A stretch of DNA of 64,000 nucleotides from Bacteroidales bacterium (GTDB lineage: Bacteria; Bacteroidota; Bacteroidia; Bacteroidales; UBA3824), in the NCBI GenBank assembly GCA_017417315.1, contig JAFPZK010000053.1, forward strand, positions 124,001 through 188,000, in the 5' to 3' direction. Within the stretch, counting starts at the first letter, position 1, and each line of letters starts with the position of its first letter. Positions 31,853-39,913 of this stretch are shown here, piece after piece. Below the pieces are notes generated by a model. It was not told the origin of the DNA. It searched no databases and saw only the letters and a list, made by a program, of their open reading frames with translations. Position numbers and translations under genes: made by a program.

Positions 31853-34150
31853 ATGCCAGAAGTAGCAAAAAATTATAAAGCGGAAAGATACAACAGACGG
31901 ACTTTGAACCGTATTTTAGCCGACGTTTTTAAGGAAAATCCTATGAAGGAATATACTTTCGAGGATTTAATCGCACTCCTTAATATTGAAGATAATGCTT
32001 CAAAAGAGATGTTGCAACTTGTTCTTAATGAACTTGTTAACGAAAATAAAATTCAGAAAAACGAGGCAGGAAATTTTCAGACGGTGATAAAGACCGGCGT
32101 TGTTATTGGCACGTTGGATTTGTCAAGAAAGGGACAGGCTTTTGTCCGTGAGGAGCAGAGCGGAGCGGAGATTTTTATCCCTAACGAAAATCTTCATAAC
32201 GGTCTTCACGGCGATAAAGTGGAGATTGCTTTGTCGGCTTCTAAAAGCGGAAAACAAGAAGGCGATGTTATCAGAATTATAAAACGTGCCAGAACAACTT
32301 TTACCGGTACGATTGAAAAGGATAAAAATTTCGCGTTTTTGGTAACAAATCACAAAACTATGCCTTACGATATTTTTATACCGTTAGACAAGTTGATGAA
32401 AGCCAAAAACAGCGATAAGGCGGTCGCTGTCATCACCGAATGGCCAGAAGGAGCAAAAAATCCTATCGGCGAGATTATTGAAGTTCTCGGCTCTACCGGC
32501 GACAACGAAACCGAAATTCACGCAATTTTAGCGGAATACGGTCTGCCGTATCAGTTTCCCGAAAACGTCGAAAAAGAAGCCGAAACCCTTAACACCGAAA
32601 TCACCTCAGAAGAAATCGCGTCAAGACGCGATATGAGGGACGTTACGACTTTCACTATCGACCCCGCTGATGCAAAAGACTTCGACGATGCAATTTCGTA
32701 CCGAAAACTTAAAAACGGAAACCATGAAATCGGCGTTCATATTGCCGACGTTTCACACTATATCGAAGAAGGCTCGGTAATCGATCAGGAGGCTTTCAAC
32801 CGTGGTACGAGCGTTTATCTTGTTGACAGGGTCGTGCCGATGTTGCCCGAAAAACTTTGTAACGAGGTTTGTTCTTTACGTCAGGACGAGGACAAACTTA
32901 CGTTCTCTGCCGTTTTTGAACTTAACGACAAAGCCGAAATTCAAAGCGAATGGTTCGGGAAAACCGTTATCCGCAGCAATCGCCGTTTTTGTTACGACGA
33001 GGCTCAGCAGGTTATCGAAACCGGCGAAGGCGATTTAAAAGACGAAATCCTTAAATGCTGGGATTTGGCAAAAATTCTTAGGGAAGAACGTTTTAAAAAC
33101 GGTTCAATTTCGTTTGAAAGAAACGAAATCAAGTTCGATATTGACGAAAACGGAAAACCGCTCAGAGTATATTTCAGGGAGTCAAAAGAGGCTAACTTTT
33201 TGGTTGAAGAGTTTATGTTGCTCGCTAACAAGAGGGTTGCTTCGTTTGTCGGCGAGAAAAAAGATAAAAAACACCCGCCGAAGACTTTTGTTTACCGTAT
33301 TCACGACGAGCCGGATTTGGAAAAACTTTATAGTTTCCAAAAGTTTATCGGCAAGTTCGGCTATTCTATTAACATGAAAAGCGACGAAATGATTGCCAAA
33401 ACCCTTAACGAACTGCTTTCTAAACTTAAAGGTCAGAGAGAGCAGGAGGTGATTTCAACGCTGGCGGTAAGAAGTATGGCAAAGGCAATATATTCTACCG
33501 ACAATATCGGACATTACGGCTTGGGATTCCCGTATTACACGCATTTTACCTCGCCGATTAGACGTTATCCAGATTTGATGGTTCACAGACTGCTTTTCAG
33601 TTATTTGAACGGCGGAAAATCGGCTTCAAAACCGTATTACGAAGACCTTTGCAAACATTGTTCGGAAAGGGAAAATTTGGCTGTTCAGGCTGAAAGGGCA
33701 AGCGATAAATACAAGGAAGTTGAGTTTATGCGCGACCATTTAGGCGAGGTTTATGACGCTTTGGTTTCGGGCATAACAGAATGGGGCGTTTATTGCGAAT
33801 TGGAAGAAAACGGTATCGAAGGTATGATTCCGATGAGGGATTTGGACGACGATTTTTATATGTTTGACGAAGAAAATTATTGTCTTGTCGGTCATTACAC
33901 CAAGAAAAAATACCAACTCGGCGACAAAGTTCAAATCAAGATTGCCCGCGCTAACATTGAGCGCAAGCAGTTGGATTTTGTGCTTGCAACCTCCGAAAAA
34001 CACATCGAAACCGACCCCGATAAAGCGGACGAGTTAGACAGAAAGAAGTCGCAACGCGCTGTCGTACCGGCTGTTAAAAAGAAAAAAGGAAAGAAAAAAA
34101 CTCCTAAAACAAAAAAGTCGTCAAAAAAGAAAAATAAAAGCAAAAAATAA
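31853..34150 (+). CDS. rnr: Ribonuclease R (RNB family exoribonuclease)
   Basis: The 765-residue 3'-5' exonuclease degrades structured RNA. The N-terminal winged-helix part (LNRILADVFKENPMKEYTFEDL) precedes two cold-shock domains. The RNB catalytic domain has TIDPADAKDFDDAIS with the magnesium-binding aspartates at about 270-280 and YTHFTSPIRRYPDLMVHRLL, and an S1 domain begins near GEVYDALVSGITEWGVYCEL. The last 35 residues are very rich in lysine (KKKKGKKKTPKTKKSSKKKN), as in other RNase R tails. The stop shares bases with the hflX start (TAATG). Confidence 0.95.
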   Translation: MPEVAKNYKAERYNRRTLNRILADVFKENPMKEYTFEDLIALLNIEDNASKEMLQLVLNELVNENKIQKNEAGNFQTVIKTGVVIGTLDLSRKGQAFVREEQSGAEIFIPNENLHNGLHGDKVEIALSASKSGKQEGDVIRIIKRARTTFTGTIEKDKNFAFLVTNHKTMPYDIFIPLDKLMKAKNSDKAVAVITEWPEGAKNPIGEIIEVLGSTGDNETEIHAILAEYGLPYQFPENVEKEAETLNTEITSEEIASRRDMRDVTTFTIDPADAKDFDDAISYRKLKNGNHEIGVHIADVSHYIEEGSVIDQEAFNRGTSVYLVDRVVPMLPEKLCNEVCSLRQDEDKLTFSAVFELNDKAEIQSEWFGKTVIRSNRRFCYDEAQQVIETGEGDLKDEILKCWDLAKILREERFKNGSISFERNEIKFDIDENGKPLRVYFRESKEANFLVEEFMLLANKRVASFVGEKKDKKHPPKTFVYRIHDEPDLEKLYSFQKFIGKFGYSINMKSDEMIAKTLNELLSKLKGQREQEVISTLAVRSMAKAIYSTDNIGHYGLGFPYYTHFTSPIRRYPDLMVHRLLFSYLNGGKSASKPYYEDLCKHCSERENLAVQAERASDKYKEVEFMRDHLGEVYDALVSGITEWGVYCELEENGIEGMIPMRDLDDDFYMFDEENYCLVGHYTKKKYQLGDKVQIKIARANIERKQLDFVLATSEKHIETDPDKADELDRKKSQRAVVPAVKKKKGKKKTPKTKKSSKKKNKSKK

Positions 34151-35355
34151 TGCCTTACGAGACAAGTCAGGAAAAAGAAAAAGCCGTCGTAGTCGGTTTG
34201 ATAACAAAGGATTGCGACGGTAATAAACTTGAAGAATATTTTTCGGAATTGGAATTTTTGGCGCAAACCGCAGACGTGGAATGTGTTAAAAGGTTTTCGC
34301 AAAAGGCGGAATATCCTAATCCGAGAATTTATGTCGGTCAGGGAAAACTTCAAGAAATTGCGGAGTTCGTGGAAAAAGGAGAAATCGACTGCGCTATTTT
34401 TGATGACGAGTTAAGCCCGTCGCAATACAGAAATATTTCAGAGGTCTTGAAATGCAAAATCATCGACCGAAGCAATCTTATTTTGGATATTTTTGCAAAA
34501 AGGGCTCAGACGGCACACGCTAAAACGCAGGTGGAATTGGCTCAATACCAATATCTTCTGCCGCGTTTGGCGGGTATGTGGACTCACCTTGAACGACAGA
34601 AAGGTGGTATCGGCATGCGCGGTCCGGGTGAAAAGGAAATCGAGACCGACCGCCGTATTGTCCGCGACAGAATAGCGCGTCTGAAAGAGGAACTTCAAAA
34701 AATCGACAACCAGAAAAACGTTCAGCGGCAAAACCGCGGAAAACTTGTCCGCGTCGCGCTTATCGGCTACACCAACGTCGGAAAGTCAACGCTGATGAAT
34801 CTCTGGTCAAAATCGGAGGTTTTTGCCGAAAACAAACTTTTCGCAACTCTTGACACAACGGTTAGAAAAGTCGTTGTTAAAAATCTTCCGTTTTTGCTTT
34901 CGGACACGGTAGGTTTTATCAGAAAACTTCCCAAAAACCTTTTTGAAAGTTTCAAGTCAACCTTGGACGAGGTTCGTGAAGCAGATATTCTGCTTTATGT
35001 TACGGATATTTCTCACCCGAATTTCTTGGAACAAATGCAAGTCGTGGAAGAAACAATCAACGAAATCACAAAAGAAAAAAAGTCGAAATTTTATGTTTTC
35101 AACAAAATAGACAATTATTCTTTTGACAAAAAAGATGAGGACGATTTAACGGAAAAAACTTTGGCAAATTATCCGCTTCAAGAAATGGAAGATTATTTGA
35201 GAATGAAATTTTCAGCCTCTGCGCCGTGCATTTTTATCTCCGCTAAAAATAAAATAAACATTGACGAGTTGAAAGAAAAGGTTTACGCCGAGGCAAAACG
35301 GATTCACACCGAAAGGTATCCTTACGACGATTTGCTTTATGAGGAGGCGGACTAA
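34150..35355 (+). CDS. hflX: Ribosome-splitting GTPase HflX
   Basis: The 401-residue GTPase rescues stalled ribosomes after stress. The N-terminal HflX domain has NPRIYVGQGKLQEI, and GMRGPGEKEIETDRR precedes the G domain. G1 is GYTNVGKST at about 204-212, G3 is DTVGFI, and G4 appears as NKID. It is coupled to rnr by the overlapping TAATG, a sensible pairing of RNA decay and ribosome rescue, and is followed after 6 bp by mlaE. Confidence 0.95.
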   Translation: MPYETSQEKEKAVVVGLITKDCDGNKLEEYFSELEFLAQTADVECVKRFSQKAEYPNPRIYVGQGKLQEIAEFVEKGEIDCAIFDDELSPSQYRNISEVLKCKIIDRSNLILDIFAKRAQTAHAKTQVELAQYQYLLPRLAGMWTHLERQKGGIGMRGPGEKEIETDRRIVRDRIARLKEELQKIDNQKNVQRQNRGKLVRVALIGYTNVGKSTLMNLWSKSEVFAENKLFATLDTTVRKVVVKNLPFLLSDTVGFIRKLPKNLFESFKSTLDEVREADILLYVTDISHPNFLEQMQVVEETINEITKEKKSKFYVFNKIDNYSFDKKDEDDLTEKTLANYPLQEMEDYLRMKFSASAPCIFISAKNKINIDELKEKVYAEAKRIHTERYPYDDLLYEEAD

Positions 35356-35361
35356 AAGAAA

Positions 35362-36102
35362 ATGTTGAAATTGTTTTATCATACGGGCAGATATTTTTTG
35401 CTGTTGAAAAAAGTGTTTTCAAGACCGGAACGCTGGCGGGTGTTTTTCCGTCAGAGCCTCCGTGAAATCGAAAACATCGGTATCAGTTCCATAACCATAG
35501 TTTTGATAATTTCGATGTTTATGGGGGCGGTTTGCGCGATTCAGATGGCGTATAATCTTCAAAACCCGATAATTCCGCGTTATTTAATAGGGCTTGGCAC
35601 AAGGGAAACTTTGCTTTTGGAATTTTCGTCCACGATTGTAGCACTTATTCTTGCCGGAAAAGTCGGCTCGAATATCGCCTCTGAACTCGGTACGATGAGA
35701 GTTACAGAGCAGATTGACGCTTTGGAAATGATGGGCGTTAATTCGGCGTGCTATTTGGTTTTGCCGAAAATTGCGGCTTTTGTGTTTTTTATTCCCGTTT
35801 TGACGATTTTCAGTATGGCAATCGGATTGTTAGGCGGTTATATCGCTTCTTTCGGGACAGTGGGTCTGACGCCGCATGATTACGTTGTCGGGATAACCTC
35901 GTTTTTCAGACCGTTTTACGTAACGTATGCTTTGATTAAATCGGTGGTTTTTGCCTTTATCATTGCGACGGTTTCTTCGTATCACGGTTATTACACTTCG
36001 GGAGGGGCGTTGGAAGTCGGCAAATCAAGTACTCACGCCGTGGTTTATAGTTCTATTGTAGTTTTGATGTTTAATCTTATTTTGACAAAGTTGCTGTTAT
36101 GA
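35362..36102 (+). CDS. mlaE: MlaE-family ABC permease
   Basis: The 246-residue permease has about five membrane helices and the family signature MRVTEQIDALEMMGVNSACYLVLPKI, plus LAGKVGSNIASELGTM. With MlaF it forms the inner-membrane part of a lipid transporter that keeps outer-membrane asymmetry. Its stop overlaps the mlaF start (ATGA). An MCE-domain partner (MlaD) is not in this window. Confidence 0.92.
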   Translation: MLKLFYHTGRYFLLLKKVFSRPERWRVFFRQSLREIENIGISSITIVLIISMFMGAVCAIQMAYNLQNPIIPRYLIGLGTRETLLLEFSSTIVALILAGKVGSNIASELGTMRVTEQIDALEMMGVNSACYLVLPKIAAFVFFIPVLTIFSMAIGLLGGYIASFGTVGLTPHDYVVGITSFFRPFYVTYALIKSVVFAFIIATVSSYHGYYTSGGALEVGKSSTHAVVYSSIVVLMFNLILTKLLL

Positions 36103-36854
36103 TTGAGGTTAAAAATGTTTGCAAAGAGTTTTCTGACGTAAAAGTCTTGTATGATATCTCCGCAGAATTTTTGCCCGGAAAAACCAATCTTACAATCGGA
36201 CAGTCGGGCAGCGGAAAAACTGTTCTTTTGAAATGTATCGCGGGTCTTCATTCCGTTACGAGCGGCGACATTCTTTATGACGGACGCTCTTTTTGCGCCA
36301 TGAACGAAAAGCAGCGGAAAGAAATCCGCAAGGAGATGGGAATGGTTTTTCAGGGCGGGGCGTTGTTTGACTCCTCAACCGTGGAAGAAAACGTTATGTT
36401 TCCGCTCGAAATGTTTACCCGTATGACTTTTGAGGAGCGCAGGGAGCGGGCTAACGAGTGCTTAAAACGTGTTAACATCATAAACGCCAACAAAAAATAT
36501 CCGTCCGAAATTTCAGGCGGTATGCAAAAACGTGTTGCGATTGCCCGCGCTATCGCCTTGAATCCAAAGTATTTATATTGCGACGAGCCTAATTCGGGAC
36601 TTGACCCCGTAACGAGTATCGTCATCGACAACCTTATAAAAGACATTACGATTGAGTACAACATCACGACTATTGTCAACACTCACGATATGAACTCGGT
36701 TATGGAAATAGGCGACAAAATAATTTTTATTTATAAAGGCAAAAAGTTTTGGCAAGGGACGAGTGCGGATATTTTTCAGTCGGGAGTAAAGGAATTGGAC
36801 GATTTTGTTTTCGCCTCGGCAAGAATGAAACAAATAAGGGAGTTGAATACTTAA
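36099..36854 (+). CDS. mlaF: MlaF-family ABC ATPase
   Basis: The 251-residue ATPase has Walker A GQSGSGKTV at about 36-44, Q-loop VFQGG, signature ISGGMQKRVAIARAIA, Walker B YLYCDEPNSGLDP and the H-loop THD. It powers lipid movement through MlaE. The first copy of the 51-bp hairpin family starts directly after its stop, where further operon genes might have been expected. Confidence 0.93.
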   Translation: MIEVKNVCKEFSDVKVLYDISAEFLPGKTNLTIGQSGSGKTVLLKCIAGLHSVTSGDILYDGRSFCAMNEKQRKEIRKEMGMVFQGGALFDSSTVEENVMFPLEMFTRMTFEERRERANECLKRVNIINANKKYPSEISGGMQKRVAIARAIALNPKYLYCDEPNSGLDPVTSIVIDNLIKDITIEYNITTIVNTHDMNSVMEIGDKIIFIYKGKKFWQGTSADIFQSGVKELDDFVFASARMKQIRELNT

Positions 36855-36909
36855 AAATTATAATCTGCGGAATCTATGAAAAAAAGTGAGATTCCGCAGA
36901 TTATAATTT
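36855..36909. repeat. Hairpin repeat, copy 1 of 3
   Basis: Arms 36855-36875 and 36889-36909 form a 21-bp perfect stem containing ATTATAATCTGCGGAATCT, with a 13-nt A-rich loop. It lies between the convergent stops of mlaF and the AAA+ ATPase gene. Confidence 0.9.
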
Positions 36910-36912
36910 CCG

Positions 36913-38328
36913 TTATTTGAATAAATCTTCTGCCGTAACTTCGTTTTGGATTTCACCGTACTGAGCGTTTTTGGTAATGCCGAACGTGGTAATCATCACC
37001 AAATGAACTGCTTTCCGGGTTTTTGTAACAGTTTGATAAACAAACTTTTTCTGTAATAATTTCTCCATATATTCCTTAGTGATAGAGTATTCCTTTAAAG
37101 AAAATTTTATTTCGCAAATATTGGTGATACCGTCGCCGCGCTCTATGAGCAAATCTATTTGCGCACCCGGAACATTGCTGTTAGCAGTATTCCGCCAAGC
37201 GTTTTCGGTGGTAACAATGCCGTTGATTCCGAGTTTTGTCTTTATTTGTTCGGTGTGCCAGAGGCAGACACGTTCAAAAGCAAGTCCGCACCAAGTGTTG
37301 TATTCGGGCTTGCCTTGCATCGATTGCCAAAAGTTTTTTGAACGCCGTCCGCCTTTTAGAAACGAATAATAAAATACCGTGTAATTGTCAACTAATTGAT
37401 ATACAGTATCTTTTGTACGCTTGCCGACGGTTTGGTAAGAGCGGACGAAGCCGCACCATTCAAGGTCTGCCAAAAGGTCGGAAAAAGCACCGTTTTCGTC
37501 AAAACCGCCCGCCGAAATAAGTTCCTGACGTGTCATGCCGTAGTTTTTGTCTGCCAAAAGCGAAATCACTTTTATATATGGTTCGGGCTTTTTGAACAGG
37601 GAGGCGTAAAGCATACTAAACTCGTCGTACAAATCCCCGTCTTCCGAAAATATCAGTCTGTCAATCTCTTGTGCAAGGCTTGAACCTTTTTTCAGCAGGC
37701 TCCAATAATACGGTACTCCGCCGAAAATCATATAGGCTTCAAGAAGTTGCCGCTGAGAAAATTCTACGCCGTTGCTTATTGTCAAATCTTTGCAAAGTTT
37801 TAGTGTAAAAGGCTTTAAAGCAATGCGTTGCGTTAGACGGTTGTGCAAACCGCCTTTGTTTTTTATGATTTTGTTGACCATCCACGATGTTGCGCTGCCG
37901 CAGACTATCAGTACTATGTCTTTCCGTGCCGAAGCCCAGCCGTTCCAAAAGACTTCCAATTCTGACAAAAATCCTGACCTCGGAGTATCGAGCCACGGAA
38001 GTTCGTCCAAAAAAATCACTTTTTTGCCGCCGTCTTTCTGCTTTATGAGGCGTTTGAGCAGGCTGAACGCCTCCATCCACGAATTAATCTGTGTCGGAGT
38101 GTCTTTTAAGCCCTGTTCTTCGAGGGCGAGTGCAAATCTTGCTAATTGTTTTTTCAGGTTTGTCCGTGCCGCCCCCGTAAATTGAAAGTAAAACTGATAA
38201 CCGTAACTTTCACGTATTAAGTATGTTTTGCCTACTCTGCGCCGCCCGTAAACTGCTATAAACTGCGATTCTTCTTTGTTTAGCGCATCTTGCAAAACGG
38301 CTTTTTCTTTGTCCCTTCCTATAAGCAT
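36913..38328 (-). CDS. AAA+ ATPase with DUF234-type C-terminal nuclease-like domain
   Basis: The 471-residue protein has Walker A AVYGRRRVGKTYLI at about 25-38, Walker B KKVIFLDELPWLDT at about 103-116, sensor-like IVLIVCGSATSWM, the FGGVPYYW helix and a winged-helix middle. The DUF234-like tail carries PGAQIDLLIERGDGITNICEIKFS, which gives the D and E-x-K of a PD-(D/E)XK fold. Members of this archaeal-type ATPase group are common in Bacteroidota; their role (DNA repair, defence or regulation) is undefined. The gene is bracketed by hairpin copies 1 and 2, and a palindrome lies between its -7 box and ATG. It appears intact. Confidence 0.82.
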   Translation of the reverse strand: MLIGRDKEKAVLQDALNKEESQFIAVYGRRRVGKTYLIRESYGYQFYFQFTGAARTNLKKQLARFALALEEQGLKDTPTQINSWMEAFSLLKRLIKQKDGGKKVIFLDELPWLDTPRSGFLSELEVFWNGWASARKDIVLIVCGSATSWMVNKIIKNKGGLHNRLTQRIALKPFTLKLCKDLTISNGVEFSQRQLLEAYMIFGGVPYYWSLLKKGSSLAQEIDRLIFSEDGDLYDEFSMLYASLFKKPEPYIKVISLLADKNYGMTRQELISAGGFDENGAFSDLLADLEWCGFVRSYQTVGKRTKDTVYQLVDNYTVFYYSFLKGGRRSKNFWQSMQGKPEYNTWCGLAFERVCLWHTEQIKTKLGINGIVTTENAWRNTANSNVPGAQIDLLIERGDGITNICEIKFSLKEYSITKEYMEKLLQKKFVYQTVTKTRKAVHLVMITTFGITKNAQYGEIQNEVTAEDLFK

Positions 38329-38329
38329 A

Positions 38330-38355
38330 GCGGTAAATTTTTTACCGCAAATCTA
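38330..38355 (-). promoter_or_regulatory. -7 box and palindrome before the DUF234 ATPase gene
   Basis: On the minus strand TAGATTTG (38348-38355) is a consensus -7 box. Between it and ATG 38328 lies the inverted repeat GCGGTAAA/TTTACCGC (38330-38337 with 38341-38348). It may be an operator or a leader hairpin. No good upstream box is present. Confidence 0.55.
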
Positions 38356-38377
38356 ACAATTTTTTATTAAACAAAAA

Positions 38378-38428
38378 ATTATAATCTGCGGAATCTGTCA
38401 AAAAAAACGAGATTCCGCAGATTATAAT
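38378..38428. repeat. Hairpin repeat, copy 2 of 3
   Basis: Arms ATTATAATCTGCGGAATCT at 38378-38396 and its inverse at 38410-38428, with a 13-nt loop. It lies between two divergent genes, so it cannot be acting simply as a terminator. Confidence 0.9.
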
Positions 38429-38521
38429 AATCGTTTTTAGCCTCTGTCGCATTGCGGAGTCCAAAAAATGCGGATTTCCTGCAAAAAAAAAGTTATCAAC
38501 AATAAAGTTGAATGAATTTTG

Positions 38522-38599
38522 TGCAAATAAAGAGCCTTATATTTGCATAAAATCAAAAAAAATGTTTGTTTGTGAAAATATAAAGCCTTATATTTGCAC
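38522..38599 (+). promoter_or_regulatory. Promoter with two palindromic operators before the DUF4143 ATPase gene
   Basis: TTTG 38565-38568, 20 bp, TATATTTG 38589-38596 form a consensus promoter. An inverted repeat with arms at 38571-38583 and 38588-38600 (one mismatch) spans the spacer and -7 box. A related palindrome TGCAAATA/TATTTGCA lies 51 bp upstream (38522-38547) and includes its own TATATTTG. The layout suggests autoregulation. Confidence 0.7.
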
Positions 38600-38611
38600 A
38601 AAATTAAAATT

Positions 38612-39835
38612 ATGCAACTAATTCGCGAAGATTATCTAAAACTCATACGTCCGTACTATGACGTTGACTTGATAAAGGTGATAACGGGCATACGCCGTTC
38701 GGGAAAGTCTGTCTTGATGGAAATAATCAAAGACGAAATCATAAATAACGGTGTTAAGGGGTCGCATATCATCAGCATAAACCTTGAAGATTTGGATTAT
38801 GCGTTCATAACCGATGTCAAAGACCTTAACGCGGAAATTGAAAGCCGCATTACCGACAAGGAAAAATACTATATTTTCCTAGACGAAATCCAACACGTAA
38901 AAAATTTTGAAAAACTTTTGGCATCACTAAGGGCAAAATTCAACTGTTCGATATTCGTTACGGGCAGCGATTCCACAATGCTTTCGGGTGAACTCGCAAC
39001 GCTCCTTACTGGGAGGACAGTCGAATTTGAAATTTTCCCGTTCAGTTTCAGGGAATCAGTTGACTTCCTGAAACTCAATAATATAGATTGTAATCCTGAT
39101 GAGTTTATCATTGATTATATAAAATGGGGCGGATTTCCTCTCAGGTATAGTTTCAGGGAAGAAAATTCGGTGAAACGTTTTTTGGATAATCTTTATTCCA
39201 ATATCATCAACCGCGACATTGTAACAAAGACGAGCAAAATAGACCGCAAAACATTCAAAGACATTTCTTTGTACATAATGTCAAATGCCGGCAAAGAATT
39301 TTCTGCCAAAAATATTGCTGCATACTATTCGCAAAAGCAAAAGAAAAATGTAAGTACACGCACTATTTACAATTATATTGAAAAAATGCAACGTGCTTAT
39401 CTTCTGCATACTTGTAAAAAGTACAATATTACCGGCAAGGCGGCTCTTGATACGAGCGACAAGTTTTACGCTACGGATACCGGCATGCGTACACTCAACA
39501 CCAACACTATTAATTATGAAGATACGTTTTTCCTTGAAAATATTATCTATAATGAACTTTTGATACAAGGCTTTACGGTTTTTACGGGAAAAACGTTTAA
39601 AGGTGAGATTGATTTTGTCGCTATCAAAGACAATAAGAAATGTTTTATTCAGGTTTCTTACCTCATGGCAAACGATTCAACCATAAAACGCGAGTTTGGC
39701 GCATACGATAAGATTACTGACGCCTCGCCAAAATATGTGCTGTCTTTGGATAGAATTGATATGAGCCATGACGGAATAGAACACCTTAACATCGTTGACT
39801 TTTTAATGCACGAAGTCAGTTTGCGCTTGACATGA
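38612..39835 (+). CDS. DUF4143-type AAA+ ATPase
   Basis: ATG 38612 gives 407 residues; the earlier TTG at 38594 falls inside the -7 box. Visible are Walker A TGIRRSGKSVLM at about 25-36, Walker B YYIFLDEIQHV at about 85-95, VTGSDSTML, the GGFPLR segment, then the DUF4143 domain with KFYATDTGMRTL and EIDFVAIKDNKKCFIQVS, a PD-(D/E)XK-like strand pair in which the usual E-x-K is Q-x-S. The cellular role is not established. It is flanked by hairpin copies 2 and 3 and has a palindromic promoter region, like its decayed relative at 30301-31412. Confidence 0.85.
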   Translation: MQLIREDYLKLIRPYYDVDLIKVITGIRRSGKSVLMEIIKDEIINNGVKGSHIISINLEDLDYAFITDVKDLNAEIESRITDKEKYYIFLDEIQHVKNFEKLLASLRAKFNCSIFVTGSDSTMLSGELATLLTGRTVEFEIFPFSFRESVDFLKLNNIDCNPDEFIIDYIKWGGFPLRYSFREENSVKRFLDNLYSNIINRDIVTKTSKIDRKTFKDISLYIMSNAGKEFSAKNIAAYYSQKQKKNVSTRTIYNYIEKMQRAYLLHTCKKYNITGKAALDTSDKFYATDTGMRTLNTNTINYEDTFFLENIIYNELLIQGFTVFTGKTFKGEIDFVAIKDNKKCFIQVSYLMANDSTIKREFGAYDKITDASPKYVLSLDRIDMSHDGIEHLNIVDFLMHEVSLRLT

Positions 39836-39840
39836 AAAAA

Positions 39841-39891
39841 ATTATAATCTGCGGAATCTATCAAAAAAATCGAGATTCCGCAGATTATAAT
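39841..39891. repeat. Hairpin repeat, copy 3 of 3
   Basis: Arms 39841-39859 and 39873-39891, the same 19-bp stem and a 13-nt loop. It lies 6 bp after the DUF4143 gene stop and 23 bp before the end of the convergent TPR regulator gene. Confidence 0.9.
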
Positions 39892-39913
39892 GTATTTTAA
39901 TAAACGAAATAGA

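Noticed and set aside
38594..38611. TTG 38594 as start of the DUF4143 ATPase gene
   Set aside because: The codon is part of the TATATTTG -7 box; ATG 38612 fits the family.
36855..39891. The three hairpins as ordinary terminators
   Set aside because: They lack T runs and copy 2 lies between two divergent gene starts, where a terminator would have no transcript to stop.
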